A stretch of 64,000 nucleotides of DNA from JANXQG01 sp963824275. Its GTDB lineage: Bacteria > Planctomycetota > Planctomycetia > Pirellulales > Thermoguttaceae. Under the pieces are notes generated by a model, which saw only the letters and a program-made list of their open reading frames with translations, was not told the origin of the DNA and made no database searches. Below, piece after piece: positions 38,650 to 50,600 of this stretch. The stretch is from assembly GCA_963824275.1 (NCBI GenBank), contig CAWGOT010000003.1:1426001-1490000 (forward strand), in the 5' to 3' direction. A program made the position numbers and the translations under genes. Each line of letters starts with the position of its first letter. Position 1 is the first letter of the stretch.

Positions 38650-41600
38650 CTAACCGCCCCAAGTGCCGATCAGGCTCAACACATAATCCGTGGCGCCGGT
38701 GTTGTTTTGCGTGTTGACCTTGCCCTGCCCGACTTCGCTGCCGTCGGCAGTCACGGCCCCAAAATCGGCTGCCTCGTCGTTGAAGTTGCTGCCATAAAGC
38801 TCGGCAATCGCCGCGTCCGTGTTCAGCGTGTTGTTGCCGGTCGAACCGTACAGATAGGCCGTGTCGCCGGCGTCCGTCTTGGGATTGGAATCGGAAGTCG
38901 CATAGCCCAAGTTCGTGCCGAAACCCAGCGCCGAGTTGGCATACGAGACCGGGGTATTGCCGCCGCTGCTGCTGCTGGGGTAGCTGTAGCTGCCGAACAT
39001 GCCCGCCGACTGGACCGTCGTGCTGTTCTTGGCGTATGCCGCGTAATCGCCGTAGGCATAGTACGTGTCGCTGCCGCTGAGCGTGCTCGGCGATCCGTAG
39101 AAATAGGCCGCGTCGTTGGCGGCGTTGTACGCCGTTCCCACGTTCGTGGTGAAGCCGTTGGCCGAGTTGGCGTAGGAGACCGTGGCGGTGACGCCGCCGG
39201 TATTGGAACTGTAGCTGCCGTACATCCCCGCCGACGGCCCGCTGATGCCGCTGTCCTGGGCGTAGGCGTAGGCATAGTACGTGTCGAGACCCGGAGTACC
39301 GGGTGCCCCGCTGCCGCTGCCCGGCGAGCCGTAGAAATAGGCCGCATCGGCGCCGCCGTTGACCGCATTGCCCACGCTGGTCGTAAAGCCGTTGGCCAGG
39401 TCGGCATAGGAAATGCTGCCCGTGCCGCCGCTGTTGCTGTAGCTGCCGAACATGCCCGCCGACGGCCCGTTGAAGTTGGCGCTTATGAAATCCGCGTAGG
39501 CATAGTACGTGTCGTTGCCCGGCGCATCGTAGAAGTAGGCCGTGTCGTTGCTGCCGTTGCCGGGCGTCGCAAAGGCCACGTTCGTGCCGAAGCCGCTGGC
39601 CGAGTCGGCATAGCCGCTGCCGTACATTCCGGCCGACGGCCCGGGAATCGCGCTGTTCTTGACGTAGGCGTCGGCATAGAACGTGCTCTGGCCCGGCGCA
39701 TCGTAAAAATAGGCCGTGTCGCTGCCGCCATTGGTCGACTCGCCGATGTTGCTGGCGAAGCCGTTGGCCAGGTTGGCATACGCGCCGAAACCACTGTAAG
39801 TGCCGTACATCCCCGCCGAAGGACCGCTGGGGTTGCTGCTGACGTAGTCGGCGAAATCCCCGTAGGCATAGTAAACGTCGTTGCCCGGCGAGTCGTAGAA
39901 ATAGGCCGTGCCGGTGGCGGTCGGAATTTGGACGGCGGTGCGGGCCCGATCGGGGTTCCCGCTCGTGCTGGGCGCATAATTGCCGACGTTGATGGCGAAG
40001 CCCGTGGCCGCATTGGAGTAGCCGCCGCCGAAACTGCCGAACATGCCCGCCGAGGGCGCGACGCTGTTGCCATTTTGGGCATAGGCGTAGGCATAGTAGG
40101 TGTCGTTGCCCGCGGCGCCGTAGAAATAGGCCGTATCGCTCGTGTTGGGCAGCGTGTTGCCGACGTTCGTGGCGAAACCGGTGGCCGCGTTGGCATAGTT
40201 CACGCTGCCCTGGCCGTTGGTGTAGCTGCCGAGCATGCCTGCCGTATGCACGCCGCTGGAGTTGTAATCGGCGTTGGCATAGAACGTGTCGCTGCCCGTC
40301 GAGCCGTAGAAATAGGCCACGTCGCCGGCGTGGTTCGAATAGCCGATATTGGTGCTGAAGCCGTTGGCCACGTTGGAGTAGCCGGTGCCGTACATGCCGG
40401 CCGAGGGCTCGGCGGCGGCGCCGCTGTTGTAGGCGGCGTTATCGGCGTAGGCATAGTACGTGTTGTCGCCAGTGACGCCCTTCTTCGTGTAGAACTGGGC
40501 GATGTCGCCCGCATAGCCGTTGGCGACGATCGAGGTCATGCCGCTGACCGAGACCGCGAAGTCCTGGCTGGTATTGTTGAGTTGCCCAGTGCCGTTGATA
40601 TAGAGCAGGGCGCTGTTGCCGCCCGCGGGACTGCCGGTCAAGGTGGCCGTGTCACTGCCGCCGCCGCCCTGGAAGACGTAATTCGTGAACTCGCCCGTGG
40701 GCGGGAAGGTGTGGTTCTCGCCGTTGAGCGCCACGTCGATCATGGTCCCGCTCTGGGCATCGGCATTGAAAACGAACTGGTCGCTCTGCGCCGTGCCGTC
40801 GACGATGAGCGTCGTGCCGGGCGTGAAGAGGACGTCGTCGAGAAAGGCGGTCTGGGGCGTGGTGCCGGAGACTTGGGAATAGGTCCAGGTATAGACGTGC
40901 GTTCCGGGGGAGACCCAGTAGAACGACTCCTGCCAGCCCACCGTGCCCGACCAGGTCTCGACGGGCTGCTGGCCGTTGTCCATAGAGAACGACAGTACGC
41001 CGTCGCTTTGGTTCGAGGAGACATTCCGCCAGAAGGAGAACTCGCCGCCGGTGGCCTCGGTGAGGGTGATGCTCAGCGTGCTCGTGCTCCCTGCGCCGAT
41101 GGCCCCGGACTGGGCGGCGAAACCGCTGGGGGCTGCGCTGTTCGATTGCACCGACCAGTTGGCCGCCGACGTCCCCGTGGAGGACGATTGCCAGGGCCAG
41201 GTGTTGAAATTGCCGGACATGAACTGCTCGGAGAACGCGCCCACGGCGATGTCCTGCGTCGCCAGGCCGTCCGTGCCCGGCGCGGGCAACGTCAACAACG
41301 CCGAATTATTGCCGGCATCGATCGTCCCACCGGCAAGCGTCAGCGCGCCGGTCGATTGATAATCCAGCTCGGAAGTGCCCTGTCCGGCCGCCACGGTGTA
41401 GTCGAAGGTGAGCGTGTCAGTACCGCTGCCGCTAGAGTACGTGGCCATCGCGCCAGTGCCCGCGTTGAGGGCCAACTGCGGCGTTCCCGTCACGGTGACC
41501 GGCGCACTGAAGGCGACCAGGATCGGGACCGTGGTCCCCGCGCCGTAAACGCCAATTGCCGGTGAGGAAACCCCCGTCACTGTGGCTCCCGTGGAATTGA

Positions 41601-44600
41601 CAGCCCCGACGAATTGCACGTTGCTCACGCTCACCGAGCTTCCGGCAAAGTGGATCACATCGAATGCCAATTCGATCTGCTGTCCGGCCGAGATCGAGCC
41701 CAGCGCGACGGTAATCGTAAGGGGGCCGGTGCTTGGCAGCGTGCCGCCGGACTGTGCCAGGCCCGGAATCGAGACCTCCGCGCCGAACGTCGCCTCACTG
41801 GACTGCACGTTGAGAATCGCATCGCTCTGGCTGATGCCGTCCGTCGGCAGCAACGAGGCATGCGTCGTGGGATCGGAAATCGCCACCTCGAAGGCGTCGG
41901 GCGGCAGTTCCCGGCCCTGCTGCAGGTTCAGACTGTCGATGGTAAAGGTCAGCGACGCGGCGCCCGTGGGGACGGTCAGCACTTGCGACAACTCGGTGAC
42001 CACGGAGTTTCCGCTTGAGAGCAACATCGCGGTCCCATTTGCGACATCGATGTTGCCGGAAACGGTCCAGTCGAAATTCGCATCCGACGGATTGGCGTCG
42101 CTAAAGTCGCCATTGGGAACGCCGCCGTCCAGGGACTGGTTTTTCGCCGGGGAAATGGGGCCAGCTACCAGGAAAGCCGCTGAGAGTTGCGCCGACGACG
42201 ATGTTGCGGAGACCGGGCTGGGAGTCGGCGAATCAACAACCGGTTGCGGTGCTGCCACTGAGGGCGATGTTGCCACCGGAGGCAATGCAGCCGCCGCGAC
42301 CGTTGCCGTCGGGAGTGTGGCAGCCTGCGGGGCAACGACCGATTGAGCCACCAGCATCGAGGTCACCGTACCGTTATCCGCGGAAGGTAGCGCGACCGAG
42401 ACGTTCAGGCTGTAACCGCTGCTGAAACCGAAGTCGGCCAGCGGACTTACCTCGAGGTAATAGTCGCCCGACAGCAGGTCCGCCAAGGAAACGGTTGCCG
42501 TGCCGTCGCTGCCGAGATCACTGACCAGCAGGCTGCCCTGCGAATCCAAGAGGCTGAGGTCAAGGTCGTACTCATTGGAGTTGTAAGTAATGGTCGCGGC
42601 GTCGGTGTAGGTGCTGATGCTGGCGAGATCCAGGGCAAAGTAGTCAACGTCGGTCGGCGAGGTGATGGTCAAGTTGCTGACTGTCGCCTGCCCTGCGGTG
42701 AAAGTCAGCGGTGTGGCGGTGGCCAACGTGTCGTTGGGCTCGTAGCCGTCGGCAGCCGGCAAGACGCCCAACGGAGTCTGCGCGGTGTTGTCATCCGTCG
42801 AGGTCTCCGTGATTTGGTGCTGCGGGTCGACGATCACGGCAATATCGTACTGGCCGGAGGCGATGCCCGACAAATCGAAGGTCTCGTTATCGGTTGTACT
42901 GGCTCCCGCCGCCAGGCCGGCGATCGCGATCGGATTGCCAAGGGGGATGGCGTTGGGCGAGTATGGGTTCCCGTCGGGCGTGAGGACGTACTCGATCTGG
43001 AAGGCCCCGACGGCCGTACTGCCCAGGTTGGCGATCGTGGCCGTGACGGGCGTGCTGCCGTTGGCCACGGGACTGGGCACGCTGATCGACGTGGCCGCCA
43101 GGTCGATGCCGGATGGATTGGCGCGGTGATGTTCAGCGTATAGGAGGGGGCGGCCAGGTCCTGCAGGTTAGTGACGACCACTTGATATTGACCGGCCACC
43201 AGGCCGGACAGCGACAGCGTGATCGTGCCGGTTGTATTCGCGCCGGAATCGACCAGAGAATTGCCATTGGAATCGACAAGCTGGGCGTCAAGGGTGCCGG
43301 TGGTCGAGTCAAAGGTGATGGTGACATTGTCCGAACTGTCGCCGGTGGCGATGGTCTCGAACTGTGCGACTTCACTGTCGTCAAGGTAGACGAGGTTCAA
43401 GCCGGTAGTCGTCTGCGTCCCGGTTACCGCTCCCAAGTTGATGACCTCGCCAAACGTGGGAGCATGATAGCTGTCGGGAGGGACGGTAAGAAAGACTTGG
43501 AGCGAGCCGCTGTCTTGGCTCGGATCGAGCGAACCGAGCGAATTACCGGGGTCGACTGTGGCCACGAGTTGATAGTATTGGCCTTGTTCGCCGGCCGGCA
43601 AGGTCGGCACGGTAAAGGGGATCGTGAGATCCTCGGTCTGTTGGGCCTGGATCTGGGCGACGAGGAAAGGACTGCCCGCGTCGACCAGCGTGCCGTTGAT
43701 ATCCAGGGCCAACTGCACGTTGAATCCGCCGGCGTTTTGCGAGCCGAAGTCGCTGATGGTTACGTAGGCGTTCTGCTGGAAACCGGGCATCAGGTCGATG
43801 GAATCGACGCCCACGCTCTGCACCGCCAGGTTCGGCCCGACGCGGGGCGCGCTGGTCATGGCCAGGTTGTAGGTCAGCGGAGTGCCGTCCACCGAATAGA
43901 CCTCAACGTAGTAGACTCCCGGCGCCAGGCCGGACAGGCTTAGCTGTTCCGTGACGGTGCCATCCGGACCGGTATTGGGCGTGGCATCCATCAGGTCGTT
44001 ACCGTTGGCATCCAAGAGGCTCAGCCCAGCCGGGGCGTTCGAGTCCGTCCGCGCAATCGTGACGGTGTCGTTGGCCGTGCCGGTCGTAGGCAGCTCGAAG
44101 GTGAAGAACTCCTGGCCCTCAGCGGAACTGATCGCCAGGTTGTTTTCCGCGATCGCGCCGACCAGACCGCCCAATTCCGTGGCGGAGCCGAAAGCACCAT
44201 TCGGTTGGAGCCGGTCGGGCGGGTAATCGGCCTCAATCGACGTGACGGCGATGCTGTCGCTAGTGTTGTCCTGGGGCGTCTGGTTCGTCACGTCCGCCAC
44301 CAGGCCCACGCCGAGCGTGCCGTGGACGTTGGCGGGCGTCACGACCGTGTAGTAAGCGGTCCAGGTCTGCCCCGGCGCCAGCGCAGGCACGTCGATGAGC
44401 GGCACGAGGGGAGGGCTACCGGCGCCGATGGCATTTTCGCTTTGGTTCCACACCAGGGCCGCTTCGCCCGCGTTGGACGCCACCGCGCCGACGTTCTCGA
44501 TCGTGACTGTGGCCGTGAACGGCTGGCCCGCAATTACCGACGTTTGATCGAGCGTTACTCCGGCCGCCAGGTACGCCTTGACGGTCGTCGGCGTGGTGAA

Positions 44601-47600
44601 CGTCATCGAGTAATTGACGCCGCCGGACGGGCCGTCTTCGATGGTGAGGTAGTATTGACCGGGCGGCATGTCCGTGAGCGGAATCACGCCGTCGCTGGCA
44701 TCCGTTGCCTGGTATTCTCCGTAGATATTCCCGTTAGCGTCCTCGACCCATGCCTGGAGATTGGGCACCGGCTGGTCGAAGCTCAGGGAAACCTGGTCGC
44801 TGCTGTCCGTCGTATTGACCGTCCCGAAGGAATAAACGTTAACGTCCGAGTCGCTCGCCAGGCTCTCGTTGCTGAAGGTCGCGCTGCCCAGCGGTGTGCC
44901 CAAATCCGGATCCGTCGCAGCGCCAGTGCCGCCGTCGGGGCTGACTCCGTCCGGGGCGGCGTCCATCGGCCCGCCGGTCGGGGTGAGCGCCGAGGCCGCG
45001 TTCAAAGGCGTAAATTCCAAAACGTGGCCGGAGTACACGATTTTCATCTTCTGGTTCACGCCGCCAAAGAGGTTGGCCGTGGAAAACGCCAGCATGGTGG
45101 TCCTGTTTTCCCAAATATTGGGCCCCCCGATGATCTTCAGCCCAACCGATTCGAAAACGAAAGCCTCGACGCTGAACGGAAACGTAATCGGAGTAGAACT
45201 GCCGTAGGTCCATTTCAGCGAGGCCTGGGCCGTCAGTCCCAGGCCAACGTCGATGAAACCGGCCACGCTTGCCGCGACTTTCTCCGTGCCCTTGATGCCG
45301 CCAAGGATGCTGAAGGTCGGGGCCGAAACATCCAGTTCCGCTCCGGCTCCTGCTCCCACAACATGGGCCTTCGACTCCAGACTTAAGGTCACGATCAAGG
45401 CAACGGATCCGGAAACCGTGAGACCTACAAACGGGATCGGTGAGGGGACAAACTCTTTAAGCTCGAAGGGAAATTCGAAATTCAGGCTGCCCGAGCAACT
45501 GTAGGTCCCCCCGGCCAGGAGGTTGAGACCGGTGTCCACCTGGAACGGCACCTGCGTGTAGGAGATCTGTCCGTAGACATTCAAGCCGCTGAATTTCGCC
45601 TGCTGCCCCAACTTCGGCGCTTCCACCGCGGCCAGGCTCGGAGTCAGCAAGATGAGCGGCGACAGCAAGCCCGCCAGGACCACCCTCGTATTATCGGAAG
45701 TGGGGTTCGACGAGCTGAGCCCATAGAAAAGAACGCCGGAGTCGCCCAGCAGATTATAGGCGATTTCCGAACCGTACGTCATCTGGTTCGACACGCCGTT
45801 GAGATTGAAGTTGAACTGCACCAGCGTGCCCGGAACGTAGGAGATCGTCTTGCCGCCGACGTAAGGATCGTTGGCGGGAAACGTGGGGAAAGTGCTGGCG
45901 ATCTGTTGCGGCGTCAGCAGCAGAGTCGAGTTCGAGACCTGGTAGGTCGCGAGCTGCGGGTTCCACGTCACGACCGTCGTGACATTCGAAGTCGCCTGTT
46001 GGCTGGGCGGCAGGTTGTAGCCCTTCTCGAGCCAGTCGGGCAGCGCGATCTCGTCGAAGGTGTAGTTGCTGGGGATGCCGGGGAACGTCAGAATATTGCC
46101 CTTGGCATCCGCGTAGACGACGGTCCATACCGTGCCGTTGGCAATCTGGCCAACGTCGAAAGTGGTGCTGTCCGTCGAGGGGTCGAGGACGGGGTAGAGG
46201 TTCGCCACGCCGGGCGTGGTTTGGATGTCGGCGATTTGCGTCGTCTGGCTATCCGGCGCTGGAGTTGTCTGCGTGATGATGACTTGGGCCACCTGGCTTG
46301 CCATGCTGGAGTTGATCCCGACCGTGAACGCATCCTGCAGCGGAACGTTTTCGATGAACTGCCCGAAATCAGCGGTCGTGACGGCCCCGCCCACGCTGGG
46401 ATTGTCGCCGAACTGGGCGCTCAACCCCACAGCGGCCGTATAGGCGGTATAGCTGTTGTCGGTATAGGTCGATTCGGCGGGCACGTGCGCGCCGTTCGCG
46501 TTGGGGGGATTGATCGTGACCGTGACGCCGATCGGCTGGTTGAGCGGGACGGCAGCGTTGAGAGTCAGCGGCACCGACCATGTCACGCCAGGGGCCAGTT
46601 TGTTGTCCGGAAGCGGGAAGTACTCGTCGAGTATAGGAGTCGGGGTTGGAGAAGAGGAGGAGGTAGATCCTCCTTCGGCCGCCGTCACCAAGACCTGTAC
46701 CGGGCCGCTGATCTGCCCGGTAACGGTATAGGAGAACATGACCTGCGTAGAACTGACGATCGTCGCCGAAATCGCGGTCAGGTTCGGCTGGAGCGGTGGA
46801 CCGGCGGCAATGCCCTCGGGATTGGAGTCCTGGCCGGCCGTCAGGGTGTAGGAGAGCAAGTAATCCGCGACCGTGGGGTTGGAGTTGGGCAGCGACTGGC
46901 TGGCGGCGGTCGGTTTCAGGCCGACCGTGAGCAGTGCCTGGCTGGTGTTCGACAGCGACGCATTAGCGCCCGATTTCAACGTCGCAATTTCGGCATTCCA
47001 TTGCTGCGTGTTGATCGATGCCGGGGAGAGGTTGTACATCGCTGCGAAGTTGGCGGCGCTGCCGGCGCTGACCAACTGGGCGGCGTACGTGTCCAGCGGC
47101 AGGAGCGGCGAGGGCTGATTCGGGCCGGGACCGCCCACCGCCGCCGGGTAGACCTGCGCGAGCAGGTTGATCGTGGCCATGATCTTGCCGACGCTATAGG
47201 CGTAGATCTGGTCCAACCCGGTGACCGTCACGTACAGGTAACCGCCATCGGGGCTGAGCGTCATGTCGGTCGGGAATGAACCGTTGCGGGAGGGAATTTC
47301 CTCGGTTGCGCCGAGCCAGACGGGAGGACTGTTGTTTGCGCCGAAGGGATTTTCCAGGATGCCGATGTCCCCGCCGGCGCCGTAAGTCGGGTCATGGCGC
47401 GGATCGCCTGCCTCGTAGGTATTGTGGAAGAGAACGAAGGCCACGGTCTGCGGGACGTTGGCGATGGAAACCGTATCGTAGACAATGGCCTGCGCGTTGT
47501 AGTTGTCAAATAAATAAGTGCCGACGGAACCGGGGAAGAGATTGAAGTAGTCGGGCGACGGCACGGGGGCGGGGCTGCCGCGGAGATTGACCGGAAACGA

Positions 47601-50600
47601 CTGGGGGCTCTGCGTATTGCAATTAATCACCAGGTATCCGGCGCTCTGGCTCCCGCGGACCGTCACGCCGACGAACCAGTCTCCGCTGCTATCCTGGTAG
47701 GACGTGACGCCAAAGGGCTTGGGACCTGTCGGAATCGTGCCGATCACCTGGTAGCTGCTGCTTCCGCCTCCTTGTCCCGACAAATTTCCGACCTTGCAGA
47801 TCGCCACGAGGCCCGGCGTGCCGATGGCGTCGTCGCCGCCCTGGTCCGCGGTCCCGGCGCTGGCGACGTAGAGAAACTCGCCCGCCGAGTTGCTGGTCAC
47901 CGAGTCGGTAACGCCCAACGAATAGGCCACCGCCATCCCTTCGGCCCCTTTCACCGAAGAGCCCAAATTGAGAACGACCCCAGGAGCGATGCCGATGCCG
48001 GCAATCCACTGCGCAATAATGGTGTTGTCGAACTCGTAGACGTTGCCGTTATAGCGGTCATCGACAAAGACCCGGTAGTTGCCGGTTGGGTTGCCGTTGA
48101 TGTCGTTCACGGCGGCGATCGTAATGTAATTCGGATGGGGAGTACCCGAGTCACTCTCGAGCGGCAGGGCGTAGACGTTGTTAGTGCCGCCAGGGCTGAG
48201 CAAATGGTTGGGGTTGAGATTGATTACCGCCAGCGTCTCGGTATCAATGATTGAGATGGTTCCGTCACCCGTGTTGGTAACGAAGGCCGTCAGGCCGTCG
48301 GGGCTGACGGCAACTTGTGACGGATCATTTCCCACCGGGATGTTGGCGACCACCCCGGGTGAAGCGCCGGGCGTCAAGCTTGGCGCCAGGACTTGCAGCG
48401 TATTCGTGCCGCTATCGACGACATAGATGTAGCCGGGCGGATTCGACACGATGAAATTGGTCTGGGCGCTCACGTTGTACGCGGGTTGCGGCGCCGGATT
48501 CTGTCCGGCCGGGGGCGGCGGCGTGACCGAGGTCTTGACGACAACGCAGATACTGGACCCGCCGATGGCGATGCCCTTGGGAATCGCTATCTGCAGGGCC
48601 CCCGCGGACGAATGCGAGACGGCGCCAGGCAGCGGCGTGTACGTGCCGGTTGTGCCTGGAACGAGACCAAGGCTGGCGAGGCTCGGCACGTAACCCGGCG
48701 AGGGCGCGGCGGCAGGCAGGACATACACCAGGTCGTTATTGAGATTATTCAAGTCGAACCCGGTACCGGAAATCGACAGCACCGGGAGTTGCTGGGTTGG
48801 GTCGTAACCGAGCGAAAAACCGCTGATGACGGGTTGATTGGCCGTCGGAACCGGCGGCGCCTGCACCGGCACGTTCACCTGCTGGATCAGGCCCGGGTTT
48901 ACCGTTATCGTCGCAGCCTGCGACGCCGACCCCCATTGGTTGACCCGCTCCAGGAGAAGTTGCTGGCCCTTGACGACAATCGGCGCCAGGAACAAACCAT
49001 AGAGATTTGGCTCCATGTACCAGGCGCCGTCGAGGAGATTGTTTTGCATGCCGGCGGGCTGGATCGGGCTCGCCAGGGGAGCGACTTGAGAAGAAACGCC
49101 GCCCGAACTCGGCAGGATCACTTCGCCCGGCCCGCCGGTTCCCATGTCGCCCTGGACGATCCCCGGCTGCGTGCCGGGTACGCCGATCGTGTACTCACCC
49201 GTGACCAGAACGCCCGGGTATGGCGGAGATGCCGTGCGGGCCATGCCGTCGCTGCCCACAACCATCTCGTCCACGAGTTCCCACATGGCCTGGGTCTGGA
49301 AATCGGCCTCCAACAACTCGCCCCAGCGGAACAGGTATAACGTATCACCCGCCTGGCTGCCGGCGGGCGCGGGAATGGCCACCGAGAGCGGGTCGCTTGC
49401 CGTAACCCCGCCGGTATCGAGCGTGAAGCCCTGCGCGTAGTTGAAGCCGCTGGGCATGATGTCTGGCAAGTTGGCCTGCGGCAACGAGCCGACGGTGATT
49501 TGCGTCCCCGCCGGAAGAGCGCCTGGGCCGACGCCGAGGATCGTGTCGTCCGCATCCGAAACAATTGTGCCGCTTGCCGTCACGGTCGCCGTGCCGCCCG
49601 TTACCGGCGCCGCAATCGTCAAGGTAGCGACGTCGCTCTGTCCGTCCTGGATCACCGTGACCAGTTCGCTCCCCAAGGCGGTTGCCGAGAACAACCCGTC
49701 GGGCGAAATCGTGCCCAGGGCCGGGTTGCTCACGTAGTAGACCGTGCCGTCGGCCGCGCTGGAGACGTCGCTCTGGGTGCCGTCGGACATCAACTCCAGC
49801 ACCTGGAACTGGCGGGCCTGACCTACCGTCACGGCGTAGGTTGAGGGGAAGAACGAGAGCGTCTCGGGTGCGGGGTTCGTGCCCACGGTCAACGGAGTCG
49901 CCGCCACCCAGCGGGTACCCGGGCCGTCGACCGTTGCGGTCAGAATCGTCTGGCCGGCGGAGAGCGTGACGATGGCGCCGTTGGGCCCGACCGTGGCCAC
50001 CGCCGGGTTGGTGGAAGCGAAGACGATCTGACTGGCGGGAATGCTGCCGGTGGTCCCGTCGAGGTACAGGCCGGTGACCGTCAGAACGGACGTTTGCCCG
50101 ACGTTGAGTTGCAAGTCCTGCTGCCCGAATTCGATGTCCGTGAGCGTCGCCGTCTCGACGTTGACCGTCACCGTGGCGACATCCGACGACGCCGAGGGAT
50201 CGTCGGCCGTGAAGCTGAATTGTGCCGGACCGGTGTAACCGGGGGCGGGAATAAAGGTTGCCCTGTGGCCGTCCAGGGCCAGGCTGACCGTGCCATTCTG
50301 CGGGTCGGAAAGGGTATACCCGATCAAGTCGCCCTGCGGATCGCTGGCCAGCGTCGAGAGGTCGATCGTGATGGGAACACCCTGCCGCGTGTTGATCGTG
50401 GTGTTCTCCGCCACCGGCGGCTGGTCGGCCGTGAAGCCGAAATTGCTTTCGAGGATAAGATAGTCTTGCTCAGTAACCGTGCCGGTCCGTTCGGCGTCGG
50501 CCCCCAAGACGTAGCCGGAATGACCGACCGAAGTGCCGAGCGCCGAGGCGAAGAGCTGTTCGTCCGTGCCGTCCACGCGATTGTCGCCGTTCACGTCACC

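Noticed and set aside
38089..38662. Three overlapping minus-strand frames of 130-170 codons beyond the giant gene
   Set aside because: All share the same DNA in different frames, contain the repeat sequences and show no homology or ribosome sites.
38707..41565. 952-codon open frame on the plus strand opposite the giant gene's repeat array
   Set aside because: It is the reverse reading of the Tyr-rich repeats and consists of low-complexity VGRVAGVRIGIG-like text; the minus frame carries the real domains.
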